Of a stretch of 64,000 nt of DNA, positions 15,220 to 26,100 are shown in pieces; within the stretch, counting starts at the first letter, position 1; each line of letters begins with the position of its first letter. The stretch is taken from assembly GCA_009667805.1 (NCBI GenBank), contig CM019063.1, positions 57,582,881 through 57,646,880 on the forward strand, in the 5' to 3' direction. Source of the DNA: Leptobrachium leishanense (taxonomy: Eukaryota; Chordata; Amphibia; Anura; Megophryidae). The notes beneath the pieces are model-generated. The model worked only from the letters and a program-made list of their open reading frames with translations. It had not been told where the DNA came from and did not search any database. The position numbers and the translations under genes are program-made.

Positions 15220-16503
15220 AACCCCTTAGGCACCGGGTCACACTTCAGCGCCTTGCGGCGCCAAAGTGCGGCCTAGCTCCGGTGGGTGCCGCCATCTTGG
15301 ATGGGGGCTCCACCCCCGGGTCCCCCCTCACTGCCTGACGTCCTCACGCATAGCGTGATGATGTCAGATAGTCGAGGAACCCCTAGATGCCCGGAATCCC
15401 CTGGTGGAGATAGGGGGTTCATTTGAACCCGGATATCTCCAGAACAACATGACCAGGTATAAAGTAGAAAAATAAAATAAAAAAAAAACATGTATTTCTT
15501 TTGTGTGTTATTTTTATTAATGCAGCAATATTGTTCACATTTCAATTATAATGTGAACAATGATGCTGCACTAATGATTTTTTTCTATGGTGTGCGTTTG
15601 CTAAAAATCACATAATTCCCCCCCAAAAATTTAATAAGTCCCCATTTATAATTTTTGTACAAGCGCACCCCATAGAGAATATAACTGCAAATGTTCATGT
15701 GATAAAAGGTGAAAAAAAACACTTTACACGCTGCAGATGATTAAAAATTCAAGTTTTATTGCATTTTTTGTTATAATATACAGGCAGAACATGACGTATA
15801 CATATAAAAATGATATATTATGAATCTGCCGGAAAGAACGATATATAATATGTCTGGGTCGTGTAATAAAATGTGGCTTCAAATCGCGTTTAAACATGAT
15901 GAGCGAAAGCGGTAAAAATTAGCTCAGCACACAGCGGTGAAATGCCTCAGCAGTAAAAGGGTTAAAGGAACAGTGAGTTTTCCATAATATAAGGGTTAAA
16001 AATAAAAACGAAAAATTCCTTCAAATATCGTGCCTAGGAGGTCCCCATAACCTGCCCGTGAAGTGGTGGATTTGTAAGATGTATGGAAACATCGCCATCA
16101 CAACACAGACCCACACACGACACCTGGCACCTCCAGTCTGCATACAATGTATCAAATTCATGAGACGGACTAATTAGAAGCACATGTTACTTCCAAACAC
16201 TAATTAAACACCTGTTGTTTAAGCCGTTTGAGAGCACAGGTCATTTAGAGGTGAGAATCTTTGCATGTAGACATTATTTTTTAATTAAATTTCTAATAAA
16301 CCGTTGCTTATAATATTCTGTAGTAAAGAGTCACTTTATTTCAAGATTTTTTGGTATTTTTTAAGCATTTTTTATACTTTTTTCACAATTTTTTTTTTTT
16401 TAGAACTCGAACCGAACACGCCAAAAAGTTCAAAGTTCACGAACTTGTGAACAGCCAAAGTTCGAATCGAACTCCGAACTGTATCGAACCGAACAGCTCA
16501 TCC

Positions 16504-16783
16504 CTAGCCTGACCAATTTCCAATTTCTTTGATATCATTAGGAAGTGTAGCTGATACCTCTTTAGTAGCAGCAAGAAAGTCATCTAGAGTTTCTCTAGGT
16601 GTGGTGAGCAATGGGCCAAGATTTTTTCTAGGTGCGTTGAGCAAAGAGTTCAGAGTTTCTCTAGGTGCAGTGAGCAAGGGGTCCAGAGTTTCTGAAGGTG
16701 CGGTGAACAAGGGGTCCATAGTTTCTCTAGCTGCAGTGAGCAAGGGGTCCAGAGTTTCTGAAGGTGCGGTGAGCTCGGTATAA
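16504..16783 (-). repeat. 33-bp minisatellite open as 11-residue repeats on the minus strand
   Basis: Six copies spaced exactly 33 bp (16588, 16621, 16654, 16687, 16720, 16753), unit GAGTTTCTCTAGGTGCAGTG plus 13 bases. On the minus strand this reads as 11-residue units of TAPRETLDPLL type and ends with DDFLAATKEVSATLPNDIKE before a stop at 16504-16506. The frame is continuous with the satellite to its right, so the true start is unknown. It could be an exon or ORF remnant from another element; I do not recognise a family. Confidence 0.6.
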
Positions 16784-17295
16784 TTAATGCAGCATATGAA
16801 TACGCACACAGCGGGGAACAAGCACCTCTCTGCGGTATAATTAATGCAGCATATGAATCCGCACACTGCGGGGAAAAGCACCTCTGCGGTATAATTAATG
16901 CAACATATGAATACGCACACTGCGGGGAACAAGCACCTCTCTGCTCGGTATAATTAATGCAGCATAGGAATACGCACACTGCAGGGAACAAGCACCTCTG
17001 CGGTATAATTAATGCAGCATATGAATACACACACTGCGGGGAACAAGTACCTCTCTGCGGTATAATTAATGCAACATATGAATATGCACACTGCGGGGAA
17101 CAAGCACCTCTCTGCTCGGTATAATTAATGCAGCATATGAATCCGCACACTGCGGGGAACAAGCACCTCTCTGCTCGGTATAATTAATGCAGCATATGAA
17201 TCCGCACACTGCGGGGAACAAGCACCTCTCTGCTCGGTGTAATTAATGCAGCATATGAATATGCACACTGCGGGGAACAAGCACCTCTCTGCGGT
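16778..17295. repeat. 57-59-bp satellite, left-hand orientation
   Basis: About nine copies of the unit GCGGTATAATTAATGCAGCA + TATGAATACGCACACTGCGG + GGAACAAGCACCTCTCT. This is the reverse complement of the array at 29534-32950. The last copy is cut at GCGGT by the Ty3-type element. Confidence 0.95.
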
Positions 17296-17998
17296 TGTCA
17301 CGCCGAACAGGGGGCTCACCTCTCGCAGGCTCAGACGGGCCACCCCGCCGGCTGTTACGCCGCCCGGCGATGCGGCAACAGCCGGGAGGCTTGCCCATCA
17401 CGAGGGCTGGCTGTGGCGGTCCGACGCGCCGGCGTCCCCGGCGCGTAACTCAAGGGCTGGGGACACTCCAGGGCCCTGCCCGATCCATTGCGGCCCTCTC
17501 CACGCCCGCACTGACAGGGTCAGCGCCGCAGCCCCGCTGTCTCCACGTGGGACATGGCGGCTCCCGGCGTCTGACGTCACAGGGGCGGGTACAGAGGTCA
17601 GGATTGGTGGAACAGGCCCAAGGGGAGGAACCTCAGCCCTGGGTGGACCTGATAGGGAACAGCACCAAAACCCACTCAGGCCCTGATTGGCTCTCCTATC
17701 TAGAGGAGCCAATTGGTGAACAGACAAACCCCACCACGTATATAAACCCTTCTGTCACACTCAGTCCTCGCTTCAGCGTTGTATCACTTCCAGTGGTTAC
17801 TAATTGAGAAGCTTATTCATGTGCTACCTGTGTACCAGTTCTTGGCTTACCCTTCGACCTTTCCTGTTTCGCCGCCTGTCCCTGACCACCCTTCTGACCA
17901 CGACTACGATATTTGGAAAACCCTTTTGTACCGCGATCCTGAGACTGTTCTCCCGCCTCTGCACCTGGGCTCCAGATCCCCTGCCGCAAGCCGTGACA
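17296..17998 (+). repeat. 5' LTR
   Basis: 703 bp, TGTCACGCC...GCCGTGACA. GC-rich first half, TATATAAA at 17739-17746. No AATAAA was found in it. Confidence 0.96.
17739..17746 (+). promoter_or_regulatory. TATA box in the 5' LTR
   Basis: TATATAAA located 260 bp before the LTR end; transcription would be expected to begin about 30 bp downstream, in TCACACTCAGTCCTCGCTTC, a sequence typical of an R-region start. Inference from position. Confidence 0.65.
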
Positions 17999-18013
17999 TA
18001 CGCTGAAGCCTCC

Positions 18014-19708
18014 ATGGAACCCGCAGAGGTCACGGACGCCCTCACGGCCCTGTCACACCAAGTCTCTAATTTGGCCCGGTCAGTCCAGGACCTACAGACT
18101 GAACATCGCCAACTCCAGATTCAAATCCAAGCTGCAACTTTGCCACCTCCGTACGCCCCTCCTTCGGCACCTGCTTCAGTACAGCCTATTCCGGAGAATG
18201 CTGCTCCAGAACCTCAAACCAAATTACCAGACTCTTTCAACGGAGATCGCACCCAGTTTGAAGCATTTATGCTTGATTGCTGCATCCTCTTTTCCCTTAA
18301 ACCACGTACTTACAACAATGACTTTATAAAAGTACGTATGGTTATGTCACTACTCAGTGGTGAACCAAAGAAATGGGCGCACACCCTCCTCAGGGAACAG
18401 GACCCCGTTCTGGAGACCTGGCCCTCCTTTGCAGCTGCCTTGGAGTCAATGTATCAAGACCCTCACAAGAGGGAGTCGGCCCAAAATGTTCTCAGAGCAC
18501 TCAAACAGGGCCGCCGCCCCGTGGAGGAATACGTCACCCAGTTTCGTCATTACGCCCACGAAACCGCTTGGAATGAGGCCGCCCTCCTTGACCAGTTTCG
18601 TCGTGGCTTGGCAGACCACCTAAAAGACGAACTCGCACGAGTTGGGGTACCCCGTTCCCTCGATACCTTGACTGACTTCTGTATACAGTTTGACCGGAGA
18701 TGGAGGGAACGCAGAGATGAAAGATCGCCCCTCGTCCCTCGACCCATTCCAGAGCCTTCCCATACCTCCTTCCCCTCTAATGTTTCCATCCCTAGGAGAA
18801 GAGAAGAACCCATGCAGATAGGGCTGGTGGATCGACGTCTGTCTCCAGCCGAAAGAGATAGACGCAAACGCCTCCAATTGTGTCTCTACTGTGGGGAAGC
18901 CAATCACCAAGTCCGTCTCTGTCCTATGAAACCTTCGGTTATGGGAGGTAAGACTGGATTCATTTCCATACTCTCTAGTCCCTCTCGTTTCACCCACACG
19001 CCTCACCTGCTTCTACCCGTTTCCCTACAGTGGCAACAGAAGACCTATCCGACCCAAGCGATGGTGGATTCAGGGGCTAGCGGGTGTTTTGTGGATTCAG
19101 CCCTAGTAAAACGCATCAAGTTACCTTTACTCAATAAAGATTGTCCTGTCAAAATCAGAATGGTGGATGGTTCCTCATTAAGTTCCGGTCCCATAACAAA
19201 AGAGAGTATACTTATCCAAATGACCATAGGTGTGGGTCATTCCGAGAAAATAAAATTTGATGTGGTTGATTCGCCTATCTTCCCAATTATCCTTGGTATA
19301 CCCTGGTTACGTCTCCACGACCCTGCTATCCAATGGTCTACTGGTGTGGTGTCTCTCCCCTCCTCATACTGCCAAAGCAATTGTAATCCCTCACCGACCA
19401 TAGGTGTCATGGAATTAGACGAAACCACAATTCCAACCACTTCATTACCTGAACAATACCACGATTTCTTAGATGTGTTTGACAAAAAGAAAGCCGAATC
19501 CCTACCACCAAGAAGGCATTATGATTGTCCCATCGACCTTTTACCTGGGGCTCCCATCCCTTATGGGCGTATCTTTCCCCTGTCTGAACCCGAGTTAAAG
19601 GTCCTTAAAGAATATATCCAGGAAAACTTACAAAAAACATTCATTCAACCATCTACCTCCCCTGCTGGTGCAGGAATATTTTTTGTTGAAAAAAGGATGG
19701 TGGCCTAA
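18014..19708 (+). pseudogene. Gag-protease and start of Pol, chromovirus polyprotein (frame breaks at 19.69 kb)
   Basis: The frame is open from inside the LTR, but the ATG at 18014 (MEPAEVTDAL), 15 bases after the LTR, is the natural start. Gag: coiled-coil-like N-terminus (residues 10-40), a capsid-like domain around residues 75-230, and one CCHC zinc knuckle CLYCGEANHQVRLC (about 18880-18921). Protease: VDSGASGCFVD with the catalytic DSG at 19067-19075 and ILGIPWL further on. The start of reverse transcriptase follows (about 19480-19690). The frame then stops at 19706-19708 because an A-run at 19689-19694 appears one base short relative to the downstream frame; this is inside the enzyme domain, so it is a mutation or sequencing slip, not a programmed gag-pol shift. 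Confidence 0.93.
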
Positions 19709-22700
19709 GACCATGTGTGGACTACCGTGAATTAAATAGAGTTACGATTAAAAATAGATACCCTCTACCACTCATCCCTGAACTCCTCGAACGCCTTCAA
19801 AAAGCATGTATCTATTCCAAATTGGACTTGCGCGGAGCATATAACCTCGTACGTGTCCGGGAAGGAGATGAGTGGAAAACCGCCTTCCGAACTCGGTACG
19901 GGCATTTTGAATACAATGTAATGCCGTACGGGCTTTGTAACGCCCCCGCTACTTTCCAACATTTCGTTAATGACATTTTTCGGGACCTTCTGGATCAGTT
20001 CGTCGTGATTTATCTTGATGACATCCTGATATTCTCTTCTTCCCTCCAGGAACACAGGCAACACGTTACCACCGTACTTCAACGGCTCCGGGAAAATCAC
20101 CTGTATGCCAAATTGGAGAAATGTACCTTCGAGACAACTAAGGTGGAATTCCTGGGTTTCATTATCTCCCCTGGAAGTATAGAGATGGACCCCCGCAAAG
20201 TGGAGGCCATTACTGCTTGGCCAGTACCCAGCAATCCTAAAGAGGTACAGAGATTCATCGGTTTCGCCAATTTCTATAGGCGTTTTATTCGAGACTTTTC
20301 TAAGATTACGCAACCGTTGACTGCACTCACTAGCCCTAGTGTGAAGTTTCGATGGACTGAAGAAGCCCAAAGGGCGTTCGACAAACTTCGTGATCTCTTC
20401 ATTTCCGCTCCTGTCCTACAACTCCCTAACCCACAATTGCCATTCACTCTCGAGGTAGATGCCTCAGAGTTTGCCGTCGGGGCCGTCCTCTCCCAGAGGT
20501 CCCCCTTAGGACAACTACATCCTGTAGCTTACTATTCCAAAAGACTTTGCCCTGCAGAACGCAATTATGACATAGGAGATCGGGAGCTCCTAGCCATCAA
20601 GCGTGCCTTTGAAGAGTGGCGCCATCTACTCGAGGGCACGTCCAATCCCGTTACTGTGTATACCGACCACAAAAATTTGGAGTATTTGAAATCGGCCAAA
20701 CGTCTAAAACCCCGACAAGCTCGCTGGGCCCTTTTCTTTGCTAGGTTCAATTTTCACGTCACATACCGGCCGGGCTCAAAGAATGGCAAAGCAGATGCGC
20801 TCTCAAGAGTACAAGACCTCGCACTTCTACCACCCACCCCTTCCCCTACAGTGTTGCCGACACAATGCTTCTTGGGCATGACATCATGCCTTCATGATAA
20901 AATTAAGCAATTGACTGCTAGTACTTCTTTGCCGGTTTCTTCTGAGGGTTTCCACATCCACAATCATTGCATTTACGTCCCTGAAGAGGCTCGCAAGGAG
21001 GTTCTGCATATGTGCCACGACTCATTGGTAGCTGGACATCCAGGACGCAGGAAAACCGTGGACTTACTCAAACGTCACTTCTGGTGGCCCTCCATGTTCT
21101 CCGATGTCAATAAGTATGTCGCTGGTTGCCCTACGTGCCTCCGGTCAAAGCACACCACGACCAAAGTGGCAGGGCTATTACATCCATTGCCAATCCCGAC
21201 CCGTCCCTGGTCGCAGATTTCCACAGACTTTATCGTAGACTTACCTCCTTCTCATAAAAACACTGTCATAATGGTAGTAGTCGACCGTTTGACTAAGATG
21301 GCACACTTTATTCCCTACCCAAAGTTACCCACAGCTGCTGAAACAGCTTCCCTATTTCTCCATAACGTGTTCAAGATCCATGGCATTCCTGACTCTATCG
21401 TCTCCGACAGGGGAACCCAGTTTACCTCCCGGTTTTGGAAAGCCTTCTGCTCTCTTCTCCGAATCCAGGTCTCGCTTTCCACTGCTTTCCATCCCCAGTC
21501 TAATGGTCAAACTGAACGGGTTAATCAGACCCTTGAACAGTATTTGCGTTGTTTTTCCACTTATAGGCAAGATGACTGGGTCGAGTTGTTACCCCTCGCT
21601 GAATTTGCCTATAATTCCCACGATCATGAGTCCACTGGTTCTACCCCTTTTTTTCTTAATGTGGGGTTTCACCCTACCATGATTCCAGGTCTGGCCCCCC
21701 ATTCCTCAGTCCCTGACGTCGACTCGCGCCTTGCCCTACTTCAAGAGGCCTGTCAGTTAGCACAATCTACCCTCCGTACTGCTCAGCAGAGGTATAAATT
21801 AAAAGCTGATCGTCACCGTTCTGTTCCCCCGGCCTTTCAAGTAGGTGACAAGGTCATGCTGTCCACAAAAAACCTTCGCCTGCACTGTCCCTCTAAAAAA
21901 CTAGGCCCCTGCTTTATTGGGCCTTTCCCTATTTCCCATCAGGTTAATCCTGTTGCTTTCCGCCTCGCGCTCCCCCCCACGTATCGGATTCACCCTGTCT
22001 TCCATGTCTCCCTTCTCAAATCTGTCCCCCCTGAGTCACTAACTGGCAGGGATATGCCCCCTGGTCCGCCCGTGCTTGTTGGTGACGACCTCGAATACGA
22101 GGTTGACCGCATCCTCGATTCCAGACTCCTTCGCGGGGCTCTTCAGTACCTTGTCCAATGGAAGGGGTATGGTCCTGAGGAGCGATCCTGGGAACCCGCC
22201 TCCTTTGTACACGCTCCCTCGTGCCTTCGGGCATTTCACCGCGCTCATCCGGATAGGCCAGGTCCTTTTTGCGTCCGGAGGCCGCTCCTTCGAGGGGGGG
22301 TTCTGTCACGCCGAACAGGGGGCTCACCTCTCGCAGGCTCAGATGGGCCACCCCGCCGGCTGTTACGCCGCCCGGCGATGCGGCAACAGCCGGGAGGCTT
22401 GCCCATCACGAGGGCTGGCTGTGGCGGTCCGACGCGCCGGCGTCCCCGGCGCGTAACTCAAGGGCTGGGGACACTCCAGGGCCCTGCCCGATCCATTGCG
22501 GCCCTCTCCACGCCCGCACTGACAGGGTCAGCGCCGCAGCCCCGCTGTCTCCACGTGGGACATGGCGGCTCCCGGCGTCTGACGTCACAGGGGCGGGTAC
22601 AGAGGTCAGGATTGGTGGAACAGGCCCAAGGGGAGGAACCTCAGCCCTGGGTGGACCTGATAGGGAACAGCACCAAAACCCACTCAGGCCCTGATTGGCT

Positions 22701-22815
22701 CTCCTATCTAGAGGAGCCAATTGGTGAACAGACAAACCCCACCACGTATATAAACCCTTCTGTCACACTCAGTCCTCGCTTCAGCGTTGTATCACTTCCA
22801 GTGGTTACTAATTGA
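19696..22815 (+). pseudogene. Pol: reverse transcriptase, RNase H, integrase and chromodomain
   Basis: Continuation of the polyprotein in the neighbouring frame, open for more than 1030 codons. Reverse transcriptase active site YLDD at 20011-20022; RNase H begins with LEVDASEFAVGAVLSQ (about 20450) and ends near DALSR (about 20795). Integrase zinc finger H-H-C-C: HDSLVAGH ... CPTC (about 21016-21144); core residues D in STDFIVDLP (about 21225), D in VSDRGTQF (about 21403) and E in NGQTERVNQ (about 21515); a GPF-type module near 21900-21960. Chromodomain EYEVDRILDSR ... YLVQWKGYG ... RSWEP at about 22093-22240. There is no stop before the 3' LTR; the frame runs through it to 22815, adding about 170 codons of LTR-encoded tail. 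Only the frame break near 19.69 kb separates it from Gag. Confidence 0.93.
22292..22300 (+). promoter_or_regulatory. Polypurine tract
   Basis: GAGGGGGGG, then TTC, then the 3' LTR. Position and composition fit the plus-strand DNA primer site of Ty3-type elements. Confidence 0.75.
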
Positions 22816-23006
22816 GAAGCTTATTCATGTGCTACCTGTGTACCAGTTCTTGGCTTACCCTTCGACCTTTCCTGTTTCGCCGCCTGTCCCTGACCACCCT
22901 TCTGACCACGACTACGATATTTGGAAAACCCTTTTGTACCGCGATCCTGAGACTGTTCTCCCGCCTCTGCACCTGGGCTCCAGACCCCCTGCCGCAAGCC
23001 GTGACA
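22304..23006 (+). repeat. 3' LTR
   Basis: 703 bp, two substitutions from the 5' LTR. Ends GCCGTGACA, then the TSD GCGGT and satellite sequence. Confidence 0.96.
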
Positions 23007-23087
23007 GCGGTATAATTAATGCAGCATATGAATACACACACTGCGGGGAACAAGCACCTCTCTGCGGTATAATTAATGCAGCATATG
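23007..23087. repeat. Satellite, left-hand orientation, resumed after the LTR element
   Basis: About 1.4 copies of the 57-59-bp unit starting with GCGGTATAATTAATGC; broken at CATATG by the next element. Confidence 0.93.
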
Positions 23088-24512
23088 CAGTGGTGTATTT
23101 AGGTTTTGTGCTGCCCTAGGCCTGACTAAACTCGTGCACCCCCTAATTTAAATTTGACACACCCCTTCCTGTCAAGGGCACACCTCTTCCTGGTTAATCC
23201 CCACCCTTCCTCTTTAAGCTCCACCTTTTCCTCTTAGAGCTCCACCTTTTCCTCTCTTTATATTAAAAGTGGATACCAAGTGCCTACTTGTATATTTTGT
23301 ATACCATTTCAAATGTACCTATTGCGATAAATAAAATTATGAAATGTTTAAATTCAAGCATTTTTACAAAGAACAGCCACGCATGTCAAGTATACTGGAT
23401 CACAGCCGCTCTAATTGGTTGAACAATAAAATCCACAGAAACCTGCACTGCATATGAGAGTATCACAGAGCTGCACAGCAATAAAACCCACAGAAATGGG
23501 CACTGTGTATGAGCATATCAGAACTGCACAGCAATAAAACTCACAGTAATGTGCAGTGTGTATGAGCGTATCCCAGAGCTCCAGGGCAATAAAACTCACA
23601 GTAATATGCAGTATGTATCACTGAATCCACAGCAATAAAACTCCCAGCAATGCAATGTGCGGTATGTGTGTCAGCATATCAAAATCCACAGCAATACAAC
23701 TCCCAGCAATGCAATGTGCGGTGTGTATGAGTGCATCAGAATCCCAGCAAACCGAGTGAATATGAGCACACAGCAATTATTTATTCTATATTTACCGGCC
23801 TATGTCTGCGGTAGGGCTGTGTGCAGAGTCAGCAGGGACTGTGTATGGACTCAGGATCGTGGCTGTGTCTGTGCGTGGAGCCATCTTGTCAGCAGTGGGG
23901 TGCCACTGCCAGAGGGTGCACCGTGGCTTTGATTCCCTTCCGGTGGGTGTTCAGTCCAGAATAGAGTGAGAGTCCGTGTTAATGAAAGGGCAGGCAGCTG
24001 CGTGCGTGTCACGTGGTTCAGCCAGTCAGGTGGTACAGAAAAAATTAAGTAAACTCAGTACCACTTGACTGGCCAGACCGCGTGATCTGCACGCACGCAG
24101 CCTCACCAGGAGCCAGGCAGCTCAATGACAAATTTCTATCACTGCAGTGCTGGTTAAGGAAAGGTCCACTTTAAACAGCAGTAAGCAGACAGGGCTTCAT
24201 ATTCTGCTGATACCCCCCCTTTACCTGCCATTTACTGTCATCATCCCTCTGCACACAAATCACATCCCCCTCCCCTCTCCTAGAGCTGCTGCAGGGCAGG
24301 GGAGGAGCTATGGAGGGAGGAGAGGGGGATTTTTATTCTATTCGATTTTATTCCGTATGCAAACGCCCTGCTCCGCTGCTCGTTATTTGAGAACACAGCT
24401 CAAAGCTGACACACAGTGACAGTGGCACCTCCTAGTACCCCCTAATGACACTCAAATAATCACTGGGACCTGGGGCGGCCCGCCCTCCGCCACTACCCTA
24501 AGTACACCACTG
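23088..24512. mobile_element. hAT-like element (CAGTGGTGTATTTAGG...CCTAAGTACACCACTG)
   Basis: Good inverted termini of 16 bp, but the 8 bp on each side (AGCATATG and CTCTGTGA) do not match, so the copy has been rearranged or an end lies elsewhere. Contains a minisatellite with CAGCAATAAAACTCACAG core at 23460-23760 and a degenerate version of the shared hairpin (CACGTGGTTCAGCCAGTCAGG near 24010 and its inverse near 24065-24095). Non-coding. Confidence 0.78.
23460..23760. repeat. Roughly 55-bp minisatellite, core CAGCAATAAAACTCACAGTA
   Basis: Five to six imperfect units. The reverse complement of this unit forms the array at 34860-35700 in another hAT-type element and is found degenerate at 7580-7790. 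Confidence 0.85.
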
Positions 24513-25110
24513 CTCTGTGATATGCTCACACACAAGTTTGGTGAACTGCCAGCAAGTACGGTGCTGTTTGAAGGCATTGCAAATCCCCATAGAGAAGTAA
24601 TGGTTAATCTATTCAGAGAACACCAAACAGCAGAGAAATGGCTGTGAAATGCCCTGATGTTCGGGTGGTTTCAATCAGCAGGTTTATTCAGGCGAACCCC
24701 ATAGGTTTCAATGTTAAACATATACCCGTTTTTATGCAATATCTAATAAACCATTTATTATTTTAATCTGCAGTAAAAAGTCTTTGATTTTTTTTTTAGT
24801 ACCCTTTAGTCATTTTTCAGCAAAATTCCCCCCCCCCTTTTTTTTAATAGCGGTTTTTCTTTTTTCTGTAACAGAACTTTTTATTATCAATCATAGGATC
24901 TTATATGTAAATTCCAGACATTTTCGTTCAGTAGTTCTTTTGAAAACAGCAGGTCACGGGTTTGCGGTGGCAGCATTCAGCGGCCGACTCCATGCACTTT
25001 GGGGACCCTGAGGTGAATGGTGAATTCACTGCAGGGTGGGGAAATTTTATTCCCCGAAGTTCAGGGAACTACAGAACACCAACATGTTGGCGTCATTTCG
25101 ATGCTCTGTG
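24513..25110. mobile_element. MITE fragment of the AGGGTTATTCAAAGAG family
   Basis: Collinear with the interiors of 48499-49391 and 54924-55806: ATTCAGAGAACACCAAACAG, GCAGGTTTATTCAGGCGAA, CCCGTTTTTATGCAATATCTAATAAACC, TTTTCTGTAACAGAACTTTTTATTATCA. Both termini are degraded. Confidence 0.75.
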
Positions 25111-25328
25111 AGTAACCCATTTAGTGGTGAGGTTTTTTGCTGCCCCCTGGAAAGTGAAAGCCTAGGCCTTGCCTACCCAGGACATACTTGAAAATTAGTG
25201 AAATCTCAATGTATCCTTCCTGGGCAAATACTTTTTTTAGGGGTGGGGCCACCAGTGCGGGCCGCCGCCCCCTGGAAAGTGCCGCCCTAGGCCTAGGCCT
25301 TGTTGGCCTAGGCCAAAATACCCCACTG
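25111..25328. mobile_element. hAT-like remnant with a SINE tail inside
   Basis: AGTGGTGAGGTTTTTTGCTG at the left and GGCCAAAATACCCCACTG at the right resemble the termini of the element at 23088. At about 25170-25232 it carries CCCAGGACATACTTGAAAAT and TCTCAATGTATCCTTCCTGG, the 3' tail of the SINE found complete at 56362. Confidence 0.65.
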
Positions 25329-25520
25329 CTCTGCGGTATAATTAATGCAGCACATGAATACGCACACTGCTGGGAACAAGCGCCTCTCTGCGCGGTATAA
25401 TTAATGCAGCATATAAATATGCACACTGCGGTGAACAAGCACCTCTCTGCACGGTATAATTAATGCAGCAAATGAATACGCACACTGCGGGGAAGCGCCT
25501 CTCTGCGGTATAATTAATGT
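25329..25520. repeat. Satellite, left-hand orientation, third block
   Basis: Just over three units; the last grades into TATAATTAATGTATATGTCTG, the outer edge of the large inverted repeat. The same junction exists in reverse at about 29515-29545. Confidence 0.92.
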
Positions 25521-26100
25521 ATATGTCTGTGCTATATGTATATGTATCCTGTTTGTATATTATAACTTAGAATGCAATAAAATTAGAATCTTCAATAATA
25601 TACACAGTGTAAAGTGTTTTTTTTTTACATTTAACATGCGAGCGTTTACGGTTATGTTTTCTAGGAGTTGCGCTTGTTAAAAAAATTAGAGATGGGGGAC
25701 TTGTTACATACATTTTTTTTGGGGAAAATTACACAATTTTTAACAAACGCAACCCATACAAAAATCATTAGTGCAGCATCATTGTTCCCATTATAATTGA
25801 ATGGGAACAATATTGTTGCATTAGCAAAACAAAACAACTTTTTTTTCTAAATTAATTTATTTTTTAATATTTTTTATTTTTAATTTTTTTATTTAACTTT
25901 TAACATGGTCATGTTTAGTATGGTTGGAAAGGCCATGCTCTGGCCGATCCAACAATACCAAACATTAACCCCTAGGTGCCACGCATCGGGAGATAGGGGG
26001 TCCATTGGAACCCCTATCTCCACCATTGGTGGCAACTAGGGGGTTAACTCCAGCACTTTATTTTTTTTTCACTCCGGGATAGTCGAAATAAAAAAAAAAT

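Larger units (their letters stand above)
13829..15961. mobile_element. PiggyBac-like non-autonomous element
   Basis: Flanked by TTAA on both sides (13825-13828, 15962-15965). Termini read CCCCTTCACTGCTGA and the inverse CAGCAGTAAAAGGG. The intact paralogous site GTTTTTAAAGGGACAGTGAG at 13613-13632 shows what the target looked like, so the TTAA duplication is proven within the window. No transposase; a hAT element is nested at 14068-15073. The right 800 bp (15090-15960) match the repeated units at 25520-29540 and 37110-39625. TTAA specificity plus CCC...GGG ends is the piggyBac signature. Confidence 0.9.
13421..16506. mobile_element. TIR element (TAGGGATGAGC...GCTCATCCCTA), interrupted
   Basis: Inverted termini TAGGGATGAGC and GCTCATCCCTA with subterminal GTTCGG/CCGAAC-rich repeats on both sides (13440-13510, 16405-16495). 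I find no matching 8-bp TSD, so a hAT assignment rests only on the resemblance of the termini to the other elements here. The interior contains a direct duplication of about 200 bp, and a piggyBac-like element was inserted into the second copy. Confidence 0.7.
17296..23006 (+). mobile_element. Ty3-type LTR retrotransposon (chromovirus), young
   Basis: 5711 bp with identical-length 703-bp LTRs and a 5-bp TSD GCGGT (17291-17295, 23007-23011) inside satellite DNA. The LTRs differ at only two positions that I can find (near 17335/22343 and 17976/22984), so insertion is recent. The order gag zinc knuckle, protease, reverse transcriptase, RNase H, integrase, chromodomain places it among the chromodomain-bearing Ty3 elements. 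A single-base change of frame inside reverse transcriptase and the absence of any other visible break make it a near-complete but probably inactive copy. Confidence 0.97.

Noticed and set aside
17295..17807. 170-codon frame in the 5' LTR as a separate gene
   Set aside because: The same frame exists in the 3' LTR as an extension of Pol; there is no independent start or known product.
19681..19716. Programmed gag-pol frameshift at the A-run
   Set aside because: It falls within the reverse-transcriptase domain, after protease, not at a gag-pol border, so a mutation or sequencing slip is simpler.
23088..25328. One hAT element spanning both CACTG ends
   Set aside because: Neither right end gives an 8-bp duplication with the left flank; two rearranged elements are more likely.
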